A DNA stretch of 64,000 bases from Glandiceps talaboti (Eukaryota; Hemichordata; Enteropneusta; Spengelidae), in the NCBI RefSeq assembly GCF_964340395.1, contig NC_135550.1, positions 31,388,676 through 31,452,675 on the forward strand. The letters are read 5' to 3'. Every line of letters starts with the position of its first letter. Positions within the stretch are counted from its first letter, which is position 1. Below, piece by piece: positions 1-13,290 of this stretch. The notes beneath the pieces were generated by a model. The model did no database searches and was not told the DNA's origin. It saw nothing but the letters and a program-made list of their open reading frames with translations. Position numbers and translations under genes: made by a program.

Positions 1-537
1 TATATGCAACGACTCGGATAAACCAAGATTCGTAAATAATATATACATTACAAACATATATATTTTAGATGTAAGTTATTTTGATTGAATCTGTCAAAAG
101 GCTGTTCAAAAATCAAATCTAGTGTTTTCAATTTACAACAAAATGTTTGACTCAATTTGTCTATACTGGTCACACAAGTCATAATTGTTAAACATTTTGT
201 AAAAGTCACGTAGGGACTTATTTATTGTTTGGTCCACCTGCCGAGGGTCTGCTTTCCACTGGTGTGCCGATGTTGCATTAACTTCGTGAAAGGCCTGGAT
301 GAAAGCAGCACACGCAGTAAACTTAATGAACGATAGTAATCACTCGACGGCTATCAAGAGCGAGAAAGGACTGCTGAGTATAATTGAGTGAAAGCCGGGG
401 ATAAAATTGATGTTCGCTTATCTGTCACAGTTCTAACGACAATGCATGGTGATGGGAGGTGGTAATAGGCACCCCGTATACTTTTTCCCCAGTCTCAATG
501 TTTTAAAAATAGTCTGCGAAATACCATGAAAATGGTG
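1..537. other. No gene seen
   Basis: AT-rich sequence with no recognisable exon, RNA gene or element on either strand. It borders a pentanucleotide satellite. Confidence 0.5.
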
Positions 538-690
538 CGTTGTGTTGTGTTGTGTTGTGTTGTGTTGTGTTGTGTTGTGTTGTGTTGTGTTGTGTTGTGT
601 TGTGCTGTGCTGTGCTGTGTTGTGCTGTGCTGTGCTGTGTTGTGCTGTGCTGTGCTGTGCTATGCTGTGCTGTACTACGTTGTGTTGGCC
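538..690 (+). repeat. Pentanucleotide microsatellite (TTGTG)n grading into (CTGTG)n
   Basis: About 30 units of TTGTG change stepwise into CTGTG and then decay. The open frames here on both strands are low-complexity by-products of the repeat and are not called as genes. Confidence 0.97.
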
Positions 691-1518
691 ATGTTGTGTG
701 CTGTTGTATCCCATAGGCATGTACTGTGTCGTGCTGTTCTGTGATATGCCTTTTATTGTGATTCATTGCTTTGTGCTTGTTTCGAGTGTAGTATTCTATA
801 TCATGCCAAGTTCCGCTGTTTCAAGCGACATCAGATGACTTGCCTCGTTAGATGTAATGAAAAAAATACTACTGTTTCACTAAAACGTCGGGAATTGTCA
901 TAGTTTCAATATTCAATTTGTTAGCATCGTTTGGGTGCATACTACATAATTGTTGGAATAGTAACCCAACATACTTGTAGTCATTTACATCTAGGTTGTC
1001 ACTTAATTAAAACATTAAATTGAAACATACAAATAGACAGACAGAAAAATAGGCTGTTATATTATCAATGCTGTCTGGGTTAAGCAAAAATATAATAATA
1101 CACTAAAAACAATAAGCAATAGCAATGAAACAATATGGGTTCGTCACCAAATAAATTTTCTTAACAAAAAATGGAAGAATTTTGGGCAGAATAATTAATA
1201 TCTTCTGATGTTATTGTGTAGCTACTATGAAGCCAGTTGATATTCTGGTGAAAAGCAGTAATAATTATGGGGAATTTCAGATATGTGACATTCGATCAGT
1301 GTGTCATCGTTTTACTAGTAATTAATGTACTCTCCAATATTTAAACTCATTTCCGTGGTTATTATTTCGGAATTTCTGAGTTAATGTGTTCATTACAATA
1401 CAAATAACTAGCCAAGAGGAGACGGGCAAATTTGTAAAGTAAATTGCCACTCTTGGCGTCTTGATTAGATTATGTTAAATGTTTTTTATCCACGATAATC
1501 TGGACATACTAACTCAAT
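691..1518. other. No gene seen
   Basis: AT-rich spacer. No splice-bounded open frame resembles a known protein. Confidence 0.5.
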
Positions 1519-1830
1519 TAACTTGTTTTGTTATGTTTAGCCGTAGTCTGTGATGTGTAAGATGTACAGGTGAATCGGGGTGGGGGTGAACGGGGCTTGT
1601 TTTGTTATGTTTAGCCGTAGTCTGTGATGTGTGATGTGTAATGTGTACAGGTGAATCGGGGTGGGGGTGAACGGGGCTTGTTTTGTTATGTTTAGCCGTA
1701 GTCTGTGATGTGTAAGGTGTACAGGTGAATCGGGGGGGGGGGGGTGAACGGGGCTTGTTTTGTTATGTTTAGCCGTAGTCTGTGATGTGTAAGGTGTACA
1801 GGTGAATCGGGGGGGGGGGTGAACGGGAAG
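1519..1830 (+). repeat. Minisatellite, 76-79 bp unit, 4 copies
   Basis: Four units each begin with CTTGTTTTGTTATGTTTAGC (starts near 1522, 1598, 1677, 1755) and end in a G-run of varying length next to GTGAACGGGG. The G-runs grow from GGGGTGGGGG to long uninterrupted G tracts in the last two units, so the length change comes mainly from poly-G slippage. Confidence 0.95.
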
Positions 1831-1902
1831 GGAGGAGGAGGGTTGCAATATCCATCAGGCAAATAATATAATTGTTCTCTGACATTGTATGCTATCCATC
1901 AA

Positions 1903-1911
<9 letters not shown>

Positions 1912-1972
<61 letters not shown>
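1912..1972 (+). repeat. (TCTG)n microsatellite
   Basis: About 14 uninterrupted TCTG units, ending in TCTCTC. It is the same motif, or its complement, as at 4.4, 6.2 and 47.3 kb. Confidence 0.97.
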
Positions 1973-1974
<2 letters not shown>

Positions 1975-4386
1975 ATTCATAATTTAAAATGTCATTAAAG
2001 TTATCTCTGTAGTGGGGTAACTATACATTGTATCTATACCCAGACATGGTGTGTTTTTTTCAAATATTTTACAATTTGGTGTGACTAAACATCATATTTT
2101 GAGTACACGATTTGAACAATATTTAGCTTTATTGAATTACAACGTTAAGGAAAATTTGAATACCGCATACAGACTTTCGGTGTGACAGTACCTGTACCAG
2201 ATTTGGGCTACACATACTAAGGCTTACTCGATGTGTTCATCTGTATCGGTGCTACCATATGGATACGCTCATAATATTTGTTTGATATAGATTAGGGTTA
2301 GATGACGAACCGAGCTATTTTGGGAATACTGTAAAAATATTTTTTTAGCCTCTGTAGTTCTCCAGGGGCGTTTTCTGAAGGAGTCATTGACTGAAACCTG
2401 AATCCCTTTGTTGTAATCGTTGAGTCATAAACTGTCAAAATGCGGTTTTTTAACGTAGAAGTGAGGTTGACATATCAAGATGGGTATAGTCGGTCGATGC
2501 AGTAACTGATCATTCCCGGCTGATTTATCACTCATACTCACATATGTTATTCTAAGAAAAACGATTGTATCTGAGTGAATGGTAACAAGTGATAAATGGT
2601 CAAATAACAATGATAACTACATAATGAATTTTAGAAAAAAATGGCATTATGACATTGTCGAGAGTGTATAGGGCAATAAATAACCCCGCTAAGACTGTCA
2701 GGTCGTATAATATATACACATGTTGAACGTGGATAGGCTAAGCTTGGTTTTTCACATTATTGCCCCTGTGCGGCAATTAAAACATGTAATTGTGAAGAGA
2801 ACACTTGATGGTATCTAATACCAAATTTAGAATGAGATACCTCTATTCGAGTTTTAGTTTTTCCCACAACGTCGTCGTCGTCGTCAACATCGGTGGGAAT
2901 TGTTTGATTACCGAAACTAATGGTTCAATTAGTTTCCAAATGTTCGATTCAAAAGTTATCACGTGATGGAATAGCAAGTCTTCGTTTGTAAATACGTCAA
3001 ATTTATATTACCGCTATTGCTGTTCACAACTGCTCGTCTACAATTAGAATCAAAGCAAACAAAGAACGTACACAATTCCAACGATTTATAAAATCATATT
3101 TGTTATATTATTCTTGAACCCAGTGCCATGATTACAAATTATTTTTTTCTCCAACAATATATCATAATCTGTACAATATCATTATTCTGTTTAGACTCAG
3201 GGATCCTTGAAACCAGCGATTCAAACCTTGATTGGAATTATCTCCTTTTGTCGACATATAAAACTTATTTACCCAAACATTACACCAGAAACAAAACTGA
3301 GAAGAAATGTCAAGGATAAAAAAGTAGAGTTTTGCAGTATTATTATATACCATACATTTGTAGCCTCGGAAGCACTGGCGCAGGTTTGAGATCGCAAAGC
3401 ACAGAGGTATCTAGTCTTTTGCGATTGACTGCCTGCACAACAACAAGTACAATATCAACACGTATGGATAGAGACGTGTACGTTAGACAGACAATTCTAT
3501 ACAGACTGTATATTGTATGGCTTTTGATGAGGAGCCCTAGCACTCTGACACGTGGCGCTTTCTGACCCACCATCTTTTACAGAAAATGAATTCTTCGCAA
3601 TAGACTGTCTTATCTACAACTTTTATCAACTGCATTCAGAGTGAAAATGGAGTTATTGTATTCGACTCATTGTAATTCGACTGGTGTGTTAGTTCGCTGT
3701 AGTTTATGTCCCATGTCGGTCATAAATGGCCAAAACACCAATACAATACCCAGCACTCAGTTTGACTGGCTTCAAATGCTCTACGGCCGACAACCGACGT
3801 GTGTGAAGCAGACACAGCGTACGCTCTCACATAAATCCGGGTATATATGTTAACGGAAACACCAGCAAAAATGCACTGCGGGGTCGTCACCATGACAACC
3901 ATACTTTCTGTAGGAATTACTCGAGTCTAGCACATCGACTCTATCAACACAAAATTGAGTGATTTTTAATACAAGTGAAAAAAAAATCACTTTTGTGCTT
4001 GCGCTAAACAAAGTTTGCTTTCCATTTATTTTTTGTACAACTTCTCGTTATTTTTTCTAGGTAATTAGTAACCCTTTAAAATTTGATTCAAAATTTGCCG
4101 CGTAATTGAAGTTCTATTTGGCGCAAAATAAGATTCGTGTCGACTAATGAGTTTCTTATCTATATGTTTTGTCGATTCAACAATTTGAATGTCAATGTGT
4201 TTTCATAATATCATGAAAATCTATGAGAGCATAATTACAGCAACATGTTCTGTGAGATAACCCCAGCTAACAGACAGGGGAAACAATCTATAACGTGTAT
4301 TTACATTTTCATAATCGCCAAACCATATCCCTTTGTTTTATCTAAATATGGGCTAACTGACTGAGTATATCAGGAATAGTTGAAGC
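1973..4386. other. No gene seen; short (GTC)n at 2868-2885
   Basis: AT-rich spacer with a short GTC triplet run and no credible exon. Small open frames around 3,100-3,850 overlap on both strands and match no family I know. Confidence 0.5.
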
Positions 4387-4850
<464 letters not shown>

Positions 4851-6007
4851 ATATACGTACAGGTAGACATACTGACGGGACAAGAAAATCAAAGAATAAC
4901 AATGCTTAAGTCAATATGTTGCTGTCTATTGACACAATCAATGTTTGTTGTGACAACAGTTGGGCTATGCATAATGGATTCGATGATCGTCGATCGAAGC
5001 ACTTACACGCACATCCAGACAAAAATGTCAAGAATGCGAAACATTTATATATTGACAAGGAAACTCATCGATTTTGCTTCTGAATACTCGTCAAGCAAAA
5101 CTGCAACAGTGCGTTGTATTAACAAGCTACAGATTCGATTTCTAAAGTTAATTTCCCCAATTTGTACAAAGGTAATCAAAGTACATGTGTGTATATGAAG
5201 AGAACTATTCCAGATCATGGAACATAATTAACACGTTTCAATCCAGGGTCATCGTATTAGTGCTATCTTGATAAAGATTACGTGAAATCATTCTGTCATA
5301 GGCCAATTTTTTTCTATAGCTCTGCCAAACAACCGGTTTTCATACCTAGAATTTAATCCTAACCCGAAGTGGGCCTTTAGGACACTTTGAAATTTAAACT
5401 TATCAAGTATCCCCACTCCAACTTCAATATTAAACGTCAGACAGTACAATTTGATTTTTGAAAGCCATGGGAGAATATGACTTATTGTATTTTTTTAAAT
5501 TCCAATTATGATGTCCGCTTGTTTCTTGTCCTTGTTGACATCGACTTGACCCATGACCCATGACCCATGACCCATGTAACAGAATTCAATAACATGGGTA
5601 ATCATAATTTTGCACTTCGTTGTAGTTCTTCGTGAATGGGTGTGAAGTGTGATATGCTTACTGTACCGACAAATGTATGACATATTGAAATTATGATTTA
5701 CCAATCGTTTACATGCTATCTTTTGAGGTACAAAATGCCTTTGTGATATAACAGAATCAAGAGATATCGTTATGAATATTACATTCCACTTTTTAGTAAA
5801 ACAGAATCAACAGACAATATATTAGGAATATTATATTTCACTTGTACAGATTTGTTGAAGTTACAAAACTGCACTCAAGTTGACTAAAATAATGGAAAAA
5901 ATATACTCGAATCTTAAGCCTTGGTTTGCTCCAGGTATTTAGATGTACTTATTGTTGTAATAATTGTTGTTTCTACACACAGCACACTCAAACACAATCT
6001 CAGACAC
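4851..6007. other. No gene seen; short CCATGAC heptamer repeat at 5546-5577
   Basis: AT-rich spacer with about four tandem CCATGAC heptamers. No exon is supported. Confidence 0.5.
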
Positions 6008-6296
<289 letters not shown>

Positions 6297-7019
6297 CGTG
6301 ACAAGAAAAAAACATTGTTGGGAACTTCGGAGAAAACATTTAGCAAAAATATGTCCTTTGGGATAACAAAAAGTGATTACTACAGAGAACTAAGAACGAT
6401 TCGTTAATCTCCTTGTTCATCAAGTTTAATTAACTTCCCTTTTATTAGTGTTTCAGTTTAAGAACTACTTGATCACTTGGGAATTGTGTTCACTATTTTA
6501 AAACAAAGTTTGAGCCGAAACACGTGTCATGCTTTGAACATAGTGATTAATGCAGTAATAAAATAAATGAAAACAAAAGAGAATTTTAAAACACATGAAA
6601 CTAGGGCGTAGTTCATGAATTTTGAAATGCTTGCAGGGGAATAATTAACTGACAAAACTTGAAGAGTTTGTAAATGTTGTTGTTTCATTACAATAGATTT
6701 CAAATTAATAAAAGTCGACAAAAATGTATTAATTATTAATTAGTGACTTGAGCTTGAATGAGCCTTTACAGTCCTAGATGGGTAGAAACAGGTGTGGATA
6801 GATGGCCCATCATAATATAGTCTACATGTACATGGACAAGTCTAGAACACGTAGGGCATTTTAACGGTGTTAATTTGCACACTCCATAGGAGACAGACGT
6901 GTTTTGATCAGACAATTCATTGATCCACAATAGCATGATTTGACTTCTTGTAATACTGCAGCGGTCATCTCAAAAGAGTGTACAAAAAAAGCGTCCCGCA
7001 GTCCCCCGGCTATGTCCAA
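6297..7019. other. No gene seen
   Basis: AT-rich spacer with several TAATTA/TTAATTAA words near 6425 and 6730. No coding signal. Confidence 0.45.
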
Positions 7020-7570
7020 TATTAGCAAATCAAAGATCGGACAGTTATTATTTTTCCTTGTTTGTTAATTTCACTTCAATTTTTTTCTTTTGACTAATTG
7101 GTTGGAGCTCAACAATCAACTAATCACATCTGCTGCAATTAGCCGTTCATTAAGCGAGAGATGCGAGCAAGCGTGTGGCTTGCCATTGACAATTCTGTCT
7201 GAACCAAAGCTTGTGCACGACTGGTCAGACACTACAGGGCAAAACAACGACCGTACTAATCACACAATCCTACCGGTTTCATGCATGAGCGTTTCTTTGA
7301 AATGTCAACATTGGTCACAAGATTTCCAACAAATTAAATACCTATTTATTGAAGTATTAATTTGATGCAATCAATCAGTCCCTCACATTTTGTAGCGTAT
7401 TAATTGATCATTCAATAAACCATTATCATCCGAAAGCTGCAGTCAATTAAGTGGGTGAAGCCCTACTGACAATTTAAATTCTATCTACTATTGGTAATGA
7501 AGTTGAAATTAGTCATGATTCCGTAATCAAACTTGAAAATATTAAGACTTTTAGGTGCTTGATAGTAATT
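7020..7570. promoter_or_regulatory. Candidate homeodomain-rich regulatory element
   Basis: Non-coding stretch with many TAAT/ATTA cores in less biased sequence: CTAATTGG, CTAATCAC, CAATTAGC, CATTAAGC, a cluster TTAATTGATCATTCAATAA near 7400, and TCAATTAAG. Homeodomain proteins bind TAAT cores. The density and low internal repetition suggest an enhancer, but AT-rich DNA yields such words by chance, so this is inference only. Confidence 0.22.
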
Positions 7571-7862
7571 ATGAATATTACATCAATCAAAATCAGCATT
7601 GCATCGCAGCATACATATTAGTAACGTACTTCTGACTAAATATCTAATATGATAAAGTATCTGATAATTCATATGGTTAATCACAGTTCATTATTTTCAT
7701 TATCGGTATTATTATTATTATTATGGCCATCATTAACATCATTATTTTAATTAGTTTGATAAATACACATCAAGAGTACTTCAATGCTAAAAATGTGGAT
7801 ACTTTATTCGATTTAATCTATTTTTGTTAGATTGAATATGTCTGTCTATCTGGCAATCATAT
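7571..7862. other. No gene seen
   Basis: AT-rich spacer with a short ATT run near 7709-7722. Confidence 0.45.
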
Positions 7863-7929
7863 GCATACACACACACACACACACATACATACATACATAC
7901 ATACATACATACATACATACATACATACA

Positions 7930-7960
<31 letters not shown>

Positions 7961-7962
7961 TT
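7863..7962 (+). repeat. (AC)n-(ATAC)n microsatellite
   Basis: About 11 AC dinucleotides run into about 19 ATAC units. Confidence 0.97.
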
Positions 7963-8076
7963 AAATCTAATAGTCTGAAAAAATACCTTTCATAGGAGCG
8001 TATTTGAATTTATACATTTTCTTTCAGGAAGTGAAACATTAATTTATGAGCGACAGTCACACTGTAAGTGGAAAGT

Positions 8077-8963
8077 AAATGGGTTTACATGTAAATCTAG
8101 GAATGGGTTTACATGTAAATCTAGGAATGGGGTCTACATGTAAATCTAGGAATGGGTCTACATGTAAATCTAGGAATGAGTTTACATGTAAATCTAGGAA
8201 TGGGTTTACATGTAAATCTAGGAATGAGTTTACATGTAAATCTAGGAATGGGTCTACATGTAAATCTAGGAATGAGTTTACATGTAAATCTAGGAATGAG
8301 TTTACATGTAAATCTAGGAATGGGTCTACATGTAAATCTAGGAATGGGTCTACATGTAAATCTAGGAATGGGCCTACATGTAAATCTAGGAATGGGTTTA
8401 CATGTAAATCTAGGAATGGGCCTACATGTAAATCTAGGAATGAGTTTACATGTAAATCTGGGAATGGGTCTACATGTAAATCTAGGAATGGGTCTACATG
8501 TAAATCTAGGAATGGGCCTACATGTAAATCTAGGAATATGTCTACATGTAAATCTAGGAATGGGTTTACATGTAAATCTAGGAATGGGCCTACATGTAAA
8601 TCTAGGAATGAGTTTACATGTAAATCTGGGAATGGGTCTACATGTAAATCTAGGAATAGGCCTACATGTAAATCTAGGAATGGGCCTACATGTAAATCTA
8701 GGAATGGATCTACATGTAAATCTAGGAATGAGTTTACATGTAAATCTAGAAATGGGTTTACATGTAAATCTAGGAATGGGTCTACATGTAAATCTAGGAA
8801 TAGGCCTACATGTAAATCTGGGAATGGGTCTACATGTAAATCTGGGAATGGGCCTACATGCAAATCTAGGAATGGGTCTACATGTAAATCTGGGAATGGG
8901 CCTACATGTAAATCTGGGAATGGGCCTACATGCAAATCTAGGAATGGGTCTACATGTAAATCT
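8077..8963 (+). repeat. 24-bp minisatellite, about 37 copies
   Basis: The unit is close to TCTAGGAATGGG followed by TCTACATGTAAA. Positions 1-2 of the second half vary (TT, TC, CC) and GGG alternates with GAG. Many units contain the perfect 12-bp palindrome TTTACATGTAAA. Because 24 is a multiple of three and the unit lacks stops in several frames, long open frames exist on both strands. They are by-products: no splice sites, no non-repeat domain, and substitutions do not favour any frame. A few late units read ATGCAAAT, the POU octamer, instead of ATGTAAAT. Confidence 0.98.
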
Positions 8964-11900
8964 CACATCCAACTTATATTGACTCTGCCATTTGTGTGAT
9001 CAACAGGTGGCATTTAAATTATAGTCTCGCCACAATTAAGCATTCTAGAAATACGGTATTTTTTGCAGTAACTCTACAGTGATTATCATAAAGTTTTAAT
9101 TGTCTTGAGTTGGGTAGGAATACTTCTTGGAAGATTCACATAGACCCTGAACATCACTCTAAGGCTATGGAACCACCAGGAAATAAATCACGATCAAAGA
9201 AACTGGAAGTGGAATATGACACACTTCACATGCTCAGTTGAGTAATGAAGTCCATCACCACAATCATGCTAGCTGTACGTGTCGTCAAAATCTTGATCGT
9301 TTTAATCCTCACAGCACCAGAAAACACGTAATGCAAAATATGCATACTTAAAACTAAAGTCGATATTCATCGATGTAAGTTTTCTTTTCTTCTTTTTTTC
9401 CAAAAGTAGGATCAACATTCCATGTTTTATTCTTCGTTACATAAGAAGTATGGTTCTCAGTTCCTTACTTTCTTTGTGTTTCGCATTCCAATAAGGGGTT
9501 GTTGTCAGATCAAAGAAGGGGGTAAGAAAATCGTGTTGATGGGGAGTCTTCCGAGTCACCGATTATGACAGAACCCCCTACGCTGCTGTCAGATCAGTAC
9601 ACGATGGATTAAACTCATTAACCCATCCAATCTACAAGCTTTAAGAAAACTCGTCAAGTAGAATTCTATAAAGCCCTCCAAAGTTCTTTTATCTTACATG
9701 AACAAGTAGGTGGAAACAAAGGTAAGTTTTCACACGTTATCAGATTCAAAAGAACTTCAGAAGCTCTTGAAAGACTCCATCAAGACTCGAAAAATTCCAG
9801 TATAATTTTGAAAACTTCGGTATTTACACCAGTCAGATCTAAGCGACCCTATTCTTTACTGTCACTGATGCAAAAGCGAATACACACTCGATTGGACACG
9901 CTCGTACAATACATTAAAATTGACGGGTTTGTTTTTCCTTAATTGTTAGCGTTAAACAAGAAATTAAAGTCTTTCAGTGTTTCAACTTAAAGATGACACA
10001 AAACGAGAGAAAATTCACACCTGTTTGAATCTCAATAGCATAGACAAGGCGGTACAAGTCATAACGCGTACCATTGATATGAAGACAGAGGCGTTGAGAG
10101 GATGAAACAGGCTAACGACTTACGATGGAGCCAGATAGTCTGCCAGAACAATATTTAAAAAGAGAAACACTAAGTTTCAAGCAGAGTGTCCTTTTCAACG
10201 AAACAAAGTGGATTATGTGGAACCCCTGCTCTGTTTGCATAGGTATAGATAGGGATTAGGCCATTGGATCGACCCCTGCAGTCACCGAGAAAAAATGAAC
10301 TTTTTAGTCCCCTTTGTTTTTTCTCGTGTTGCCTTTGTATAATGGGGAAATCTTAATTATCGAACTTTTGCGATCAAAGAATAAAAAGACGTAATCCTCT
10401 TGTAAGACTGTATAATCTTGTTTTGACGATCGTTGTTGATCATTGTCGCTATTAGCGAAGCATAACGTACCTGGGTGCAAAGACATGTTAGGGAAAGAGC
10501 GTCCAGAGAAATGGCAACCATTGGTATCAAACGACCATACAGGGTTGGGTTGCTCACTTCGTGCTATGGGAAACATGGGAGTCGGGAAGTTTGTTTTCGT
10601 TGTCTGTTATGATTGCTTGGTTTAGAAACTTGCCCGCAGGGCACGTTCTCGGAACTTTGTTTAGGCTATTGATAACTTTTCTAAAACCCTACAGTTAAAT
10701 AGAAGTTTCATTAATCCGCCTAAACACTACATGCACCTAGCATGAAATAGCTTGTTTGTGTGCCCACAACAATGCCTCGTGTTTGAAGACAATGAAGTTA
10801 GAGCTGAGAAGTGGCCAGGTCCAACTCAATGACTGTTCATTAAATCCTTGTTATAAAATTCAAAAACTACAAAGTAAAATAATGAAAAGGCAATCATTTT
10901 TTCTACGTCATCACATATGGAATTGTAAGACTTTGAAATAAATATTTGGCTTTGTCAAATGTGAATCTTGAATTAGCAGTGCACTGCTCAATATCTGTTA
11001 GGTTCGACAGTGTTGTTTATCTAAGCTTGCGGGTCGTTAGTAGTTACGACCACAGGTATGAAAATATACCTGCGGAGAGATTAAGATGAGTTGAAAAGGT
11101 AGGACTACAGTGAAATAAATTGTTGTCATCTTGAGAAAGGTGAGTTGGATGATGATGTTAATCTTCTTCACAATACAAGTGCACTATTGTTTGCCCTCAT
11201 CTCTTATTTACGACGAACTATTCAGAATGTTTCCAAAACACTGTTTTTGTCTTTCTATTCTTCGCATTCAAATTCAGATTTTTACATTCCGTACGTGAAT
11301 TGGGTTTTGGTGACGTAACAAGGCAGCTACTACTTGCCATTCAAACGATGGTCAGTAAGTGACATACTTGTCACTGACTTCAATGTGTAGCTTGACTGCA
11401 TAATCCAATGTTGGTAGCGGACACACATGGGACAGTTGACGCTGTCAAAGAAATTGCTTGGCAAGTACACGTGGGGTGGACGCAGTAAACAGAAATAAAG
11501 AAAGTGAATGCGAACAAAGACTGGATGTTAGAGGTTAAAATGGTGTTAGTGATAGTTCTACCATAGCTTGAATACTACAAAACCCAGAGACGACGTCGTG
11601 GGTACCAGCTGAAAGAATCAAAAGTGACTTGTCTCTCCCTATTTAATGTAAACAAGTGAAAGTTGCGCGTCAGCTGTGTATCAGCCAAGGTGGTCTGAAG
11701 CATCAAACACTAGACAGATGGGATAGCGTATCAGATTTTTGGAAAAACGAAAGAAATATTCCGCGTTTGCAAAAAGAGGTATTCCCACTGGTGTTTTGAT
11801 TTGAAAAACAGACGGCATCCTACAGACAGATGATAATAAAACACTTACACACCAAAACGTAAAGTTCTTGTTACAAAAAACTTACTTACACCATAAGTAC

Positions 11901-12043
11901 ATCTGACAATCAGTGGTACTTTTCTTACTTTTGAAACAAGATATTTGCTTTGATCATGAAACTAGGAGTACATTTTTAAAAATCTTTTCATGATTTTTTT
12001 CCCAAACTTGCACGCATATTCAAAGTATAGAGTTGACGATACC
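8964..12043. other. No gene seen
   Basis: About 3 kb of mixed composition. The open frames near 10.3-10.6 kb lie on both strands, match no family I know and lack convincing splice signals, so none is called. Confidence 0.45.
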
Positions 12044-12092
12044 CGTATTATTTATTTATTTATTTATTATTTATTTATTTATTTACTTTTTA
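12044..12092 (+). repeat. (TTTA)n microsatellite
   Basis: About 11 imperfect TTTA units. Confidence 0.9.
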
Positions 12093-13164
12093 TTATAGGC
12101 CTATTTGGTATTTTATACAGCACTTTGGAGATTTCACAAGACGCATGGTTATTTTTCCTTGACGACTACATGTTATGATATATACACATCTATTCATAGC
12201 AAGCCTACCAAAAAGAACGTGACAAATCACTATTTTTGTAGACAGTCCGTGCATTACTGTCTGATTACTTAATTGATGTCATCAACTCCTACATCGAGTT
12301 TCCAAACAATAAAAAATGAGCGTTTTGTCAGCTTCTTAATGACATTTTGTTTGGTGACAATACCATTCTTTATAGGAATAGAAAACTTTCCCTCCTTCTA
12401 TAACAACTTGAAGACAATAAAGGAACTTTAACTAAGTGTCTGGTCGATATTGTGGTTCTTTTGTTCTCGACTTCCCTCGAAGTCGTTTACCGTAACATCA
12501 GGTTTGTTCTTTTCTTTCTTGTCAACGTTGTTAGTGTGCCTATGGTGACTGGTGGAAGAAACACGGAGGAATTACGACAAATCGGGACCCTGGAGGAGAC
12601 CTACAGGTTTTTAGCATGGTTTTAGCGCTCAAACAAATGTTGTCACTCTACGAAACCATTCAGGAGAAGCCATGGGGAAATTAACGCGATTAAGTTTGTA
12701 TATCTATTTAGTATTTACTTCATGAATGGAAGACTGGCAACAATAGACCTGCTCCGGAATGAATGCAGAATGTGGGAAAATCTGACTCCAATCATCATGT
12801 AGTACACATACTTTAGACTGAGCTTACAAATCCATCGATTGTTTACAGAACAACTGCACAATATTTGATTTGAAGGTAGACAATCGTATGTGGCCGGATT
12901 ACATCAAGGATTACACACGTACTAACATGTCATGTAATTCCTTCTACTAACGTCTTGCTTGTGAACTCTTTGTAAATTCGTGTGTAATTGGAAAGTGAAG
13001 TACAAGTTCATTAACACTTAATTAGGCTATAAGCTGGTTACTTTCTGTAGCTTTTCTCATGTCCATGTCGATGATGACATCTGAAGCTAATGATGACGAC
13101 AATGACGATGGCGTTGTTCCGTTCATTAATTGTCATTATTTTCAATTGCAAGTATTTAATACAT
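12093..13164. other. No gene seen
   Basis: Mixed-composition spacer with no supported exon. Confidence 0.45.
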
Positions 13165-13290
13165 CTCCTCCCTCTGCCTTCCCTCTCTCCTCCTCTCTCT
13201 TCCCATCTCTTTCTCTACCGTTATTTCTGTCATATCTCTCTCTTTCTCTCTTTCTCTCTCTCTCTCGCCCCTTCTCTGTTTCTCTTCCCT
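13165..13290 (+). repeat. CT-rich polypyrimidine tract
   Basis: Imperfect CTCT/CTTTCTCT tract. Ser/Leu/Phe-rich frames across it are compositional artefacts. Confidence 0.85.

Noticed and set aside
8077-8963. Could be a CRISPR-like array of direct repeats
   Set aside because: Units are contiguous with no unique spacers, and the DNA is eukaryotic.
8057-8999. Four overlapping open frames of 276-306 codons on both strands
   Set aside because: All come from the 24-bp minisatellite, whose unit length is a multiple of three and lacks stops in several frames. No splice sites, no non-repeat domain and no bias of substitutions toward silent sites in any frame.
10304-10625. Opposed open frames of 60-90 codons
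   Set aside because: No family resemblance and no convincing splice sites; overlap on both strands suggests chance.
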